Assembly (NCBI GenBank): GCA_031835245.1
Contig: JAVKOQ010000160.1
Span: 1 to 64,000 of the forward strand
Direction of reading: 5' to 3'
Length of the DNA: 64,000 nt
Origin: Balamuthia mandrillaris
Lineage: Eukaryota; Discosea; Longamoebia; Balamuthiidae
Shown here piece after piece: positions 43,440 through 52,521 of this stretch; position 1 is the first letter of the stretch, and the number at the start of each line of letters is the position of its first letter. The position numbers and the translations under genes were made by a program. Under the pieces are notes generated by a model, which worked only from the letters and a program-made list of their open reading frames with translations, was not told where the DNA came from and ran no database searches.

Positions 43440-43765
43440 TGCACTAGAATGATAATGGCAAAGCTATGGATGGTGTATGTGATTTCCCATACACTGTTTT
43501 CAACAACACTGTTTTTTTTCTTCAGCAACCAGAATGGGGGAACTCGCTACTGGGGAGTCAGCTTTTGGATCATTGGTACTGGGTTATGGTCAGTTGTAGT
43601 GTCAGTTACACTGGATCAGCAATGATTGTTCTCATGTTTCTTGCAACTGCAGCTGATGGTGGTAAAATCTGAGGTAGTGAGGAAGTGATAGGTTCATTTT
43701 CCTTTGGACATGGTGAGTTGTTAAAGGTGATTTCAAATGGATATTATTCCTTTAGGGCTAATTAT
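43440..43765 (+). pseudogene. Head-repeat gene remnant, two repeat exons
   Basis: Two exon-like units. 43526-43588 is flanked by an acceptor ttcag and donor gtcagt and reads ATRMGELATGESAFGSLVLG. 43653-43712 is flanked by ctgcag and gtgagt and reads ADGGKI, stop, then GSEEVIGSFSFGHG. Both are bounded by phase-1 introns and share the pattern A-x-x-G-x-I/L-x-x-G-x-x-A-x-G-S-x-x-x-G-x-G with the units at 49.2-50.1 kb. The in-frame stop in the second marks it as non-functional. LINE copies flank both sides. Confidence 0.7.
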
Positions 43766-43766
43766 G

Positions 43767-44401
43767 TGAGGGAGGTGACAGGATGAGTGTTGTTGAAAAG
43801 AAAGCCAAGAGGATGAGGGCCTTAACTCGAGTAGCCAAGGTGGAGTATGCAGCTAAAGGAGAAAAAGGTACAAGAGCATGGCTATGGCATAACTTCTTGA
43901 CAAATGGAAGATGTTTGGTTGGACAACAACGGAGCTTAGTGATTACCAACCCAAGGAAACAACGTTTGATGAATGCTATTTGTTGTGGTGGGCTGCCCAT
44001 TGGAAAAAAGTGAGGAGCCATTTAGCAGTCTGAGGAGAATAGCAAGTGCCCTGCATGTGATGCTGAGGAAGACACAGCAGAACACTTCCTGTTAAGATGT
44101 CCAAATCTTTGGGAAGATCACTCTAGAATCTGGAGTGTGGACAATGAACATGAAGAACAAGTCAGAAAGCTGATTATAGAAGACTGTACAACAAAGCTCC
44201 TGTCAAGTGGAAAGAAATGCAACAGAGCTCAAGAGATAAAACAATGTAAGCAAAGTTGTAAACGAGTCTGGAGATTATGGGCAGCAAGAGCAAGTTGGAA
44301 GCATGGAAGTTCTTCTGCATGCTATGTATGTACAATGCTTACTTTTTATGTATAGATTGGTGTTGCTCTCAGAGCAAATAAACTTCTTATTACTACTACT
44401 A
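43767..44401 (+). mobile_element. LINE copy 3: 5'-truncated, degraded
   Basis: The last about 630 bp of the element in plus orientation, ending in (TAC)n at 44385-44401. It covers the ORF2 C-terminus (homologous to 38870-39300 of the full copy) with in-frame stops (after IGKK and before NSKCPACDAEE) and has lost most of the 3' UTR between SSSAC and YVCT. Confidence 0.92.
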
Positions 44402-44635
44402 CTTTCAACATATTAGCTTTTTCTTTCCTTTCTTCCTGTCGTCAGCTGTGATGAGGACAAATTACCTACTGCCATATTCCTCAGCATCTTCTTTTTATTT
44501 CGTTGCCTCCTTCTCTCTTTCTTTTTAGTTAGTTTGTTCCATTCAGCTACATCTTTTCCTCTTGCCACTCTTTGTTCCCTTGTTCCCTTTTGAATAAAAT
44601 GTTTCGACCCTGTCCATTCATGTTATTCACCCTTT
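44402..44635. other. Unassigned island sequence
   Basis: About 230 bp of T-rich DNA between LINE copy 3 and the chromodomain fossil; nothing supportable. Confidence 0.4.
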
Positions 44636-45325
44636 TTAACAGTAGAAGGAAAGGTTGTTAAAAGAGAAGGTGTAGCACAAGTGAGGATTTGAATCACTGA
44701 TGTAAGTCAAAAAAAATGTTGGTTGAATCCACCTTGGTGATTTTGCCAACATATACCCCCTCTTAAGAAGAAGTAGAAGGTGAAGAAGATTGTTTGAGGA
44801 GGCCCCAATAACGCTTGATGAGCTTGGGAGCATAAATGTCTTTAGCAGGGATCCATTGGTTGTCTGAAGTGAGTAGCCTTTCCAGTGAACAAAGTATTCA
44901 TGTTTGTTGGCTGGGCCTTTGTGATCAAGGATTTCTTCTATTTCGTACTCATCTGACAGGAGTTTATTTGTAGAGTCCTCAGGAGGGACGACAAGCTTCA
45001 GCTATTTGGGGCCAGCTTGACATGGCTTTCTATGGCTCAGTTAGCTTAAGGGTAATAGGCTGAGATGAACCAGTGCTCAAAGCCAGAGAGTGTCTTGAGA
45101 GCTTTGATGACCGTGTTGATGAACTCAGTGTCATTGCCTCACTGAAGGATCTTAGGAAGACTGAAATCAGAGACAATTTGATAAAGGGTGTGAGCCACAT
45201 CTTTGGCAGTCTTACAGACTAGGCAGAGAGAAGTGAACTGAGTAGCAATGTCTGTGGTGACAGAAACATAATTGAAGCCTTTGGAAGAAGTAAGAAGAGG
45301 ACAAAAGGTCAATATGGTTTACATT
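44636..45325 (-). mobile_element. Ty3/Gypsy chromovirus fossil: integrase and chromodomain region
   Basis: Broken and old. On the minus strand, pieces in order resemble the integrase core (VSVTTDIATQFTSLCLVCKT, KDVAHTLYQIVSDFSLPKIL, NDTEFINTVIKALKTLSGFE) and then a C-terminal chromodomain (YEIEEILDHKGPANKHEYFV with VHWKGY). That combination is diagnostic of chromoviruses. No LTRs were identified. Confidence 0.8.
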
Positions 45326-46209
45326 TTGTTGAGAGAAGTTAGAAAAGGGGCATGGCTTCTGTTTTACTTGTTACTTTCTATTTCTGTGGTAGGACGGAAC
45401 CCTTTTGCACTTTTTTCTTTCTCTCTCTGCCTTTTACAAAGACAGTGACAATAACAACAACAAGGGCAGAAGCAATGACGTATGTAGTTGTGTTTATACC
45501 AATTTGTTTTTTTCCAATTTTCAAGGTACAAGCTTTGAGTTGGCCTTCTACTTAGTAATAGCAGTTAAAGTCATGCTTTACAGGCTCTACTAGACCCTAT
45601 TTTTCATATACTCCACTTGTTCTAAAACAATATTGAGGAATTGTCCTTAATAAGCTTGGACACAAGAACATCCTTTGCTCAAATGAAAGGGATATATAGT
45701 GTAGGGACCTGAATGCTCAAGACGAGACTTCAGGGTTTATATATATAGCATTATCAAAAGGCCTACAGCAAACTTATGGAGTTTAGAGGAATTATAATGA
45801 AAAATGGATGTTAAGGTTGTGGTCTACTAGTAAAAGATTCTGATGTTCCATGGAATAATTCTTATATTTGTATTCTTTTTGAAGTAAAAAGGAGAAGATT
45901 TTATCACCAAAGGTGATATTCACAAGTTTAAAAACTTGAGAAAAGGTGCAAACTGCACCTTTAATAGTCTTCAATATGCAACAAGTAAGCAGTGAGGCCT
46001 TTGGAAGAAGTAAGAAGAGGACAAAAGGTCAATATGTTGGTTAAATTCAACTCAACAAAAAGGACAAATGATTAAAATGGAGTGTTAAAAGAAAGAAAGA
46101 GAGACTGTGGGAGGATATGTTTGTTATCATCAAGGATTGAAATAAGAAGTGTCCATTCAGCAAAAAGTAACAACTCCTTTTCCTTCGGTTTCAAACTGGT
46201 GTTTCTTAA
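45326..46209. other. AT-rich island sequence with a short repeat of the chromovirus fossil
   Basis: About 880 bp. 45992-46038 repeats 45272-45319 nearly base for base (GGAAGAAGTAAGAAGAGGAC core), so it is a second scrap of the chromovirus fossil. The rest holds no gene that I can support. Confidence 0.5.
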
Positions 46210-46336
46210 GTAGTAGTAATAAGAAGTTTATTTGCTCTGAGAGCAACACCAATCTATACATAAAAAGTAAGCATTGTATATACATAGTGTACTCTTACTT
46301 CTCTTTTCTTTCTACTCTTTTCCTTGCTATTACATA
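46210..46336 (-). mobile_element. LINE copy 4: 3' end fragment
   Basis: About 125 bp of element 3' UTR in minus orientation, ending (its 3' end) at 46210 with TAGTAGTAATAAGAAG. It abuts copy 5, which lies in the opposite orientation. Confidence 0.88.
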
Positions 46337-47184
46337 AGAGGTAAGCCAAGCAAGAGAAGAGGAAGGTGAGAAGAATGAAGGTGAGGGAGGTGATAGGATT
46401 ACTGTTGTTGAAAAGAAAGCCAAGAGGATGAGGACCTTAACTCGAGTAGCCAAGGTGGAGTATGCAGCTGAAGGAGAAAGAGGAACAAGAGCATGGCTAT
46501 GGCATAACTTCTTGACAAATGGAAGATGTTTGGTTGGACAACAACGGAGCTTAGTGATTACCAACCCAAGGAAAGAACGTTTGATGAATGCTATTCGTTG
46601 TGGTGGACTGCCCATTGGAAAAAAGTGGGGAGCCATTCAGCAGTCTGAGGAGGATAGCAAGTGCCCTGCATGTGATGCTGAGGAAGAAACAGCAGAACAC
46701 TTCCTGTTAAGGTGTCCTAACCTTTGGGAAGATCGCTTTAGAATCTGGAGTGTGGACAATGGAAATGAAGAACAAGTCAGAAAGCTGATTATAGAAGACT
46801 GTACAACAAAGCTCCTGTCAAGTGGAAAGAAATGCAACAGAGCTCAAGAGATGGAACAATGTAAGCAAAGTTGTAAACGAGTCTGGAGATTATGGGCAGC
46901 AAGAGCAAGTTGGAAGCATGGAAGTTCTTCTGCATTTTATCAATCTTTGGAAGTAATGTAATAGCAAGGAAAAGAGAAGAAAGGAAAGGGAAAGCTAGAT
47001 GATACAAAGTTAGTCTGAAATCTCATTCAACACCTTTCACTTGTGAATTTGAATAACAATTGGGAAGGCATTGAGGATGAGGGAGTAAGAGAAGTAAGAG
47101 TACACTATGTATGTACAATGCTTACTTTTTATGTATAGATTGGTGTTGCTCTCAGAGCAAATAAACTTCTTATTACTACTACTA
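46337..47184 (+). mobile_element. LINE copy 5: 5'-truncated, ORF2 C-terminus still open
   Basis: About 850 bp in plus orientation ending in (TAC)n at 47172-47184. The ORF2 C-terminal frame is open from 46337 to the normal stop (about 46961) with few changes from the full copy, so it is relatively young. Its 3' UTR (about 47065-47184) and copy 4 are inverted repeats of each other. Confidence 0.93.
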
Positions 47185-47467
47185 TCTGCTGAGTCCTTCA
47201 ACTCGACTACCAATGGCCGATGATCAGTCCATGCTTGCCATCCGTCACCAACTACCTTGCCTGTCCATCTCCATGCTACCACATAGTCCACAATGCTCTT
47301 TCGATTTCCAGCTCTCCATGTAAATACTGGCGTTTCCTCTTTGAGCTGGGGCAACAAGAGGGCCAGCCTTTTGAAAGACTCCGCCAACACCTTTCCTCTC
47401 GCGTTATAAGTAGATTCACCTCTACCATTCCATCCCTTTCCAACCCTGGCATTCCAATCTTCTAGAA
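47185..47467 (-). mobile_element. LINE copy 6: internal endonuclease-domain fragment
   Basis: Minus orientation, corresponding to about 41332-41615 of the full element (DWNARVGKGWNGRGESTYNA, SIVDYVVAWRW, TDHRPL). It joins the tail of copy 5 with no spacer. Confidence 0.9.
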
Positions 47468-48142
47468 TAGGCATTAATTAAGTGTGTTTTTTTAACTTTC
47501 ATTAACATACAAATTTAAAAAATTACCCCTCATTCTCCTTGTCCTTCCTTTATTTCAAACAAGGCAAAGACTTTAATAACCACAATCCTTGACTCTTGAT
47601 ACTAGATCTCCAATCTCCTTATACCAAGCCATGTCTAAACAAGTCTACATATTTTTTGTTCTTAAATTAAACCTTGCTCATAATGCTCTCCAAGCAGTTC
47701 TTGTCCAAGTTCTGTATTCAAAAAGTGAGTATTTATAGTTGAAAAGCAAACCATGGAAGCTCAAAATTGGAAAGGTTATCAATAAACAGAAGAAAGAAAC
47801 AAAAACAAACAACAACCATATTAGATAATATAAGACAATATATGTATATATTGTCACTCACTTCCCTTCTCTTTTTTCTCCAAATCAAAGACGGCAAGTT
47901 CATACTTGCTGCCAGTTGCCTTCAAGTTCCCCTGAGTTAAAAGCGTTTACCTTTTGGCCTGGCACAAACAAAAGCCAACAAAATAATTAGTCCTCCAATA
48001 AAAATTCAAAGGGAATTTAATTCTCTCCAATCAAAATGATAGTCAGCTATTCCAGTGTTGAGCAGCTAGGAACACTTTTGAACTGCAATTGGTACCACCA
48101 AAACAACTTAAATAAAGAAAACCTGACTATAACAGGGTTATG
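47468..48142. other. AT-rich island sequence
   Basis: About 675 bp, AT-rich with a TATA-type palindromic stretch near 47835-47850 (ATATATGTATATAT). No gene, repeat family or RNA recognised. Confidence 0.4.
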
Positions 48143-48157
48143 GTTGCTGCAGGTAGT
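48143..48157. repeat. Target-site duplication, left
   Basis: GTTGCTGCAGGTAGT, identical to 48691-48705. Confidence 0.9.
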
Positions 48158-48690
48158 AGTAATAAAAGTTTATTTGCTCTGAGAGCAACACCAATCTATA
48201 CATAAAAAGTAAGCATTGTACATACATAGTGTACTCTTACTTCTCTTACTCCCTCATCCTCAATGCCTTCCCAATTGTTACTCAATTCACAAGTGAAAGG
48301 TGTTGAATGAGATTTCAGACCAACTTTGTATCATCTAGCTATCCTTTTCTTTCCCTTTCCTTTCTTCTCTTTTCCTTGCTATTACATTACTTCCAAAGAT
48401 TGATAAAATGCAGAAGAACTTCCATGCTTCCAACTTGCTCTTGCTGCCCATAATCTCCAGACTCGTTTACAACTTTGCTTACATTGTTCCATCTCTTGAG
48501 CTCTGTTGCATTTCTTTCCACTTGACAGGAGCTTTGTTGTACAGTCTTCTATAATCAGCTTTCTGACTTGTTCTTCATTTCCATTGTCCACACTCCAGAT
48601 TTTAAAGCGATCTTCCCAAAGGTTAGGACACCTTAACAGGAAGTGTTCCGCTGTTTCTTCCTCAGCATCACATGCAGGGCACTTGCTATC
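48158..48690 (-). mobile_element. LINE copy 7: 5'-truncated, flanked by a 15-bp target-site duplication
   Basis: About 530 bp of the element 3' end in minus orientation; reads ORF2 end ...CPACDAEEETAEHFLLRCPN to the normal stop. The 15-mer GTTGCTGCAGGTAGT occurs at 48143-48157 and again at 48691-48705, directly on both sides. Confidence 0.95.
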
Positions 48691-48705
48691 GTTGCTGCAG
48701 GTAGT
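48691..48705. repeat. Target-site duplication, right
   Basis: GTTGCTGCAGGTAGT, identical to 48143-48157. Confidence 0.9.
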
Positions 48706-50200
48706 TTTGGTAGGGTTGTTGGGACAATGGTCATATGTACAACTACAGAACAACTTTGCATTTAAGGGGTTGATCATGGCTCCAAACAGCTCCAAAGAGA
48801 TAGCCCCTGTTTGAAAACTGGAAATGGCCAGTATCTATCTTGCAGAGCAGGAAGTCCAGTGTTCTTTGCTAGTAATGAGTACTTTTGGCCCTCCAATGCT
48901 GACTTTGATGGTTTGCAGCACTTGCTTGATGATCAAGGAACAGGTAAGCAATTTTTTTAAAACAAAAAACACTTAAGGGTGACAGTAAAAAACTCAGGAG
49001 GTCATTTGTTGTGGTATGGAGCACAAGCTGCCTTGCACTTAGGAGCAACGACTGACTTGGCATGGGACGCCAACTTAATGGACAACTACTCCACCACTCT
49101 CAGCTTGGATACTATCGCCTTGGGCCAAGGCTCTCTTTCAAGCAGCCTTGCTGGTGCGATTTCTTTTGTCTGCTATACATTACAACCTATAACCTCCCCT
49201 CCTTCCCTCTTCTGTCTTCTGTGCAGATAATGGTGGTTCATTGCTTGTGCTTGGTGCTGGATCCTTTGCATTTGGCTTTTGTATGCTCTTTGTCTCTTTG
49301 TCTCTATCTCTGTCTCTGTTTACCTGCCTAGAAAAGTCTCTTTTTTTTTTGGGTTTGTTGATCCCAATTTTGCCACAATGAGCACAGCTGATGAAGGAAA
49401 CATCACAATGTGGAGAGAAGTTGCTAGTTTCACTTGCTTTGGACCAAGGTGAGCAGTTGACAAGAATTAATAGCTCTGTCAGATTGATACTCACCAATCT
49501 GTGTCTTACATGTTTTTACAGTGGCTAACAAGAGTGAAATCTCTATTGGTGCTTATTCCATAGGATCTGTTGCCATTGGGCAAGGTGAGTTGTCAACAAG
49601 TGTTACTCACCATGTTGCACCTCACTTAACCACCTGTTTCCAAACATTTATGTTGTATTTCTTTCAGCTATTGACAATGGTGAAATTACAACTGGGAGTG
49701 AAAATACTGGGAGCTTGGCAATGGGTGTAGGTGAGTTCCAATAATGATAATTATGTTTCTACTGTCTTTTTTTGCAGCTGAAGGTGATGAAACATTTACT
49801 TCACTCTCTACTGGCGGGTATTCCAGGGGTTCAGTTGCCATTGGCTGGGGTAAGTTGTTATTAATTTGATGTGCATGTTGATAGTTTTGTAGACTATAGT
49901 AATCTATAATTCTTTTTCAGCCAGAAATGGATCGATCAGGAGTGGTGAAAAGGCTTCTGGTTCATTGGTTAGTTAAAATTATTGTTGCTGTATTGAATGA
50001 AACACTCAATTCTTTATAGCCACAATTGAAACAGGGTACTGTGCAGATGGTTCTGTTGCTATTGGCAATGGTGAGTATTGGGCATTCTTGCTTGTTCTGT
50101 CTCTCTTCATCCAAAATAGTAAGCAACTGTATCCTCACAATAGAAACGTTTTCCTTTGTAGTACCAACACAACAAAATTCAGCTTGGTTATGGGGCTCAT
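48706..50200 (+). pseudogene. Broken multi-exon gene of YadA-head-like glycine repeats (one repeat per exon)
   Basis: A leading segment (48846-48943, AGSPVFFASNEYFWPSNADF) and a longer unit (about 48978-49151, LMDNYSTTLSLDTIALGQGS then LSSSLAG) are followed by small exons, each with its own acceptor and donor: 49227-49280 (GSFAFG), 49388-49448, 49522-49584 (GSVAIGQ), 49668-49730 (GSLAMGVG), 49778-49849 (GSVAIGWG), 49921-49967 (EKASGSLV), 50020-50070 (GSVAIGNG). Most begin with two bases completing an Ala codon and end G|gt, so introns are phase 1 and exons symmetrical. The consensus A-x-N-G-x-I-x-x-G-x-x-A-x-G-S-x-A-x-G-x-G resembles the beta-roll head repeats of trimeric autotransporter adhesins. 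No full reading frame can be followed and the 3' end is replaced by a DHAD fragment. Function is unknown; an extracellular or surface fibre is a guess. Confidence 0.65.
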
Positions 50201-50204
50201 TACT

Positions 50205-50640
50205 GATACATCATGATTCAGGTCATGTTACACCTAAAGGTTCATCTGTTGTTGCTTTATTTTTTTCTAGTTCTATTTCTTTCTCTTTCTCTTAGTTGAT
50301 GCTGTATTTAAAGTGATTTCATGTTGTAATATAAGAACGGAATGATAGCAGAGACAAAGTATGAGACCCGAACTTAATTTACTAAAAGAATACAAGAGGT
50401 CTAATGGGTGTCTGAGGAAGAACGCAGGAGAAGAAAGGAAAGCAAGAGCAGAAGCACCAGCCCAAAAGTATACCCATGGAGTGCTTGCTAAATATGCCCG
50501 GATGGTTGGTAGTGCATCAAGTGGTGCCATTACCTCTTAGTAATGGATGGAAGTAAACCACGTCATACAAAAACCTTCCCTTACAGCAACAACAACTAAG
50601 ACTGCGACCAATCTCAAGGGTACATTACATACATTAACTT
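50205..50640 (+). pseudogene. Decayed duplicate of the DHAD 3' end, intron included
   Basis: 50208-50300 matches 35725-35820 (TCATGATT..GGTCATGT..ACACCT..AAGGTTC), running from exon into the following intron. 50396-50640 matches 35918-36172, including the last coding exon ([11 protein letters not shown] with MVGSASSGAIT) and about 100 bp of 3' flank. The intron shows this is a genomic duplication, not a processed copy. Confidence 0.9.
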
Positions 50641-50655
50641 ACAAGTGGTTCTAGA

Positions 50656-52235
50656 CTAGTCTAGAAATGGGGCAACACATTTAAGATAAACCGCTTCGTC
50701 GGAGTACCACATGCTGTGCTCCACGTTATTAACAATACACATTTTGAAGGATCCACGCTCCACTATTGTCCGCAAGCCAAACAAGTCTTTTTGATACACC
50801 TCTTGCTCACTGCAACAAGAAGATGTTTGGTTAATCATCATATATGTTTTGTGCATAACCAACAAGCACAAGAGAAAGCATACTCCATAGGGGTTACAAG
50901 CAACGGAGCGGGGTAGATCGTAGGACAATGGTAGAATCCCCAAACAGCACTCTGCCAAGGCTGAATGACCCCATCATCTGGCCCTCCTATTGCCACTATT
51001 TTGTTAACTTTCAAAAAGTTTTTCTTGTAGAGCTCGCTTTCGTTTGTTCGTCTGTGGGAAAGGTGGAGAAAAAATGGAGAAGCGTTAAATCAACGAACAC
51101 GGAGAAATGAATACATACAGCAGGACAGGATAACCTTTCGTTGTTGATGAGAGCGAGGAAAGCGCTTGCATTTTTGTAGTAATCGAACTCGTAGGGGTCT
51201 CGCCAGTAATTGGCAATGGATATCCAATTCTGGGCTGTTTGGGTGTAGAATACTCGATAGAGGGAGTCCCTTGTGTACTCTGGGAAGAGATAGCGTAAGT
51301 AGGACGTGTCCCCAAATCTTCATTCAAGGGTAGAACACTGAGGTAAGAATTTCGAGGAAGGAGCAAGAAGAGGGGCAAAGGGAAAGAAGGAGAAAGGCCA
51401 CAATCGAAAAAAACAAATAAGGAACATCAACCAAGAACATGAAAAAGTAGAAAAAGGACACTCAGAAGCAGGCGAACAAGAGAAGCTACGAATATAGGAG
51501 AAGGAACATAGCGAGAATAGACGTACTGTCCCATAAGTGGACCAGAGAGCGTAATAAAGTGTTTACACTTATGCTCCGGCCATTTGTGTATCACTCCACG
51601 CATCACCAATGTGCCTTTGTTGGGCGGTTACATGAATTGCAACAAAGAAAGAGACGAGGTTAATCGCGCTTTCAAGAGCATCCTTACAGAGGACGAAAGG
51701 AAGGGAGGAAGGGAGGAAGGCGGTGAACCTTGGCTGAAAGCAATGCAATGGTATCCTTTGTCAAAAAGAGGAGGAAGCTGTTTCATCACTTCGATGGCAG
51801 CCGTAACTTGAATCCACATAGGCTCCAGAGTACTTATGTAGTTCATGATGTTGAGACTTACCATGGGAGCACCTGGATATGTTTTGTTTATGTGTTCCAT
51901 CAAGGGTTCCTGTACATGAGAGTGAAGGTGGCCATTGTCAATGAAAAAAACAGGAGGAAAACAGTTCAGAGCCAGATGCTCGCATGGTAGAATCATACCA
52001 TGGCAGCAGAGGACTCGAAAAGGCCGTGCATGATAACCACTGGAGTGTGGCTGGTGTCAGGCGCTTCCAGGTTTCTTGTTTTGACAATGATGGCCGGAGT
52101 TGGGAGATGCCCCTCCACCACGTGAGCAGCGGCAGAGGAAGGAACCCCCCACAGGACTAAGGCGATGGTCAGCGCCAGGGCTACATAAACCCACTGCAGT
52201 ACGGTAGCGAAGGTGGTTGCCGGGAGAGTTTTCAT
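50656..52235 (-). CDS. Palmitoyl-protein thioesterase (PPT1-like)
   Basis: Lysosomal/secreted alpha/beta-hydrolase that removes thioester-linked fatty acids from proteins. The start ATG at 52235 gives MKTLPATTFATVLQWVYVAL, a signal peptide ending near SSAAA. Exon 1 contains TPVVIMHGLFESSAAM (oxyanion-loop strand). The next exon has YPGAPMVSLNIMNYISTLEP and the nucleophile elbow CIAFSQGG (Ser in F-S-Q-G). Later exons carry KHFITLSGPLMGQYV, then EYTRDSLYRVFYTQTAQNWI, NYWRDPYEFDYYKNASAFLA with LINNE, then VAIGGPDDGVIQPWQSAVWG and finally EHSMWYSDEAVYLKCVAPFL (catalytic His in VEHSMW). Each matches PPT1 landmarks (FLALINNE, IGGPDDGVIQPWQS). About seven exons. A decayed fragment of this gene lies at 36170-36260. 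Confidence 0.9.
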
Positions 52236-52521
52236 GAGCAGAAGAAAGGTTTGTGAGGGACGGGGATGGGGGAGGGCTGGAGGGCGGTGCTTGCTTGGGT
52301 TTTTGCGGTGCTTTTTCTTCTCTTGCTTCAGGAGGATGAAAATGGTGAAAACCCATAGCCTTACGGGGAATGACCGCTCTTGTGGGTTCGTTGAGGGGTG
52401 GCGAGCGTGCGGTGAAAATTCCAGAAATTGGGTTGGCGGAAAGGGGTACCTGCACCTTGGAGGTTGCTAACAGGTTACCCGCCCACCTGCCTCCCCAGCT
52501 CTGGTTATCCCCTTTGCCACG
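52236..52521. promoter_or_regulatory. Divergent promoter region, thioesterase / Vps62-DH gene
   Basis: This 286-bp GC-rich spacer separates divergent start codons. No element recognised. Confidence 0.4.

Noticed and set aside
46210-47467. Simple twin-priming explanation for LINE copies 4-6
   Set aside because: The 3' tail of copy 5 lies between the inverted pieces, which does not match the expected product of twin priming.
37331-48142. CRISPR array or bacterial/phage island
   Set aside because: No regularly spaced short repeats with unique spacers; the coding pieces carry eukaryotic introns or belong to eukaryotic retroelements.
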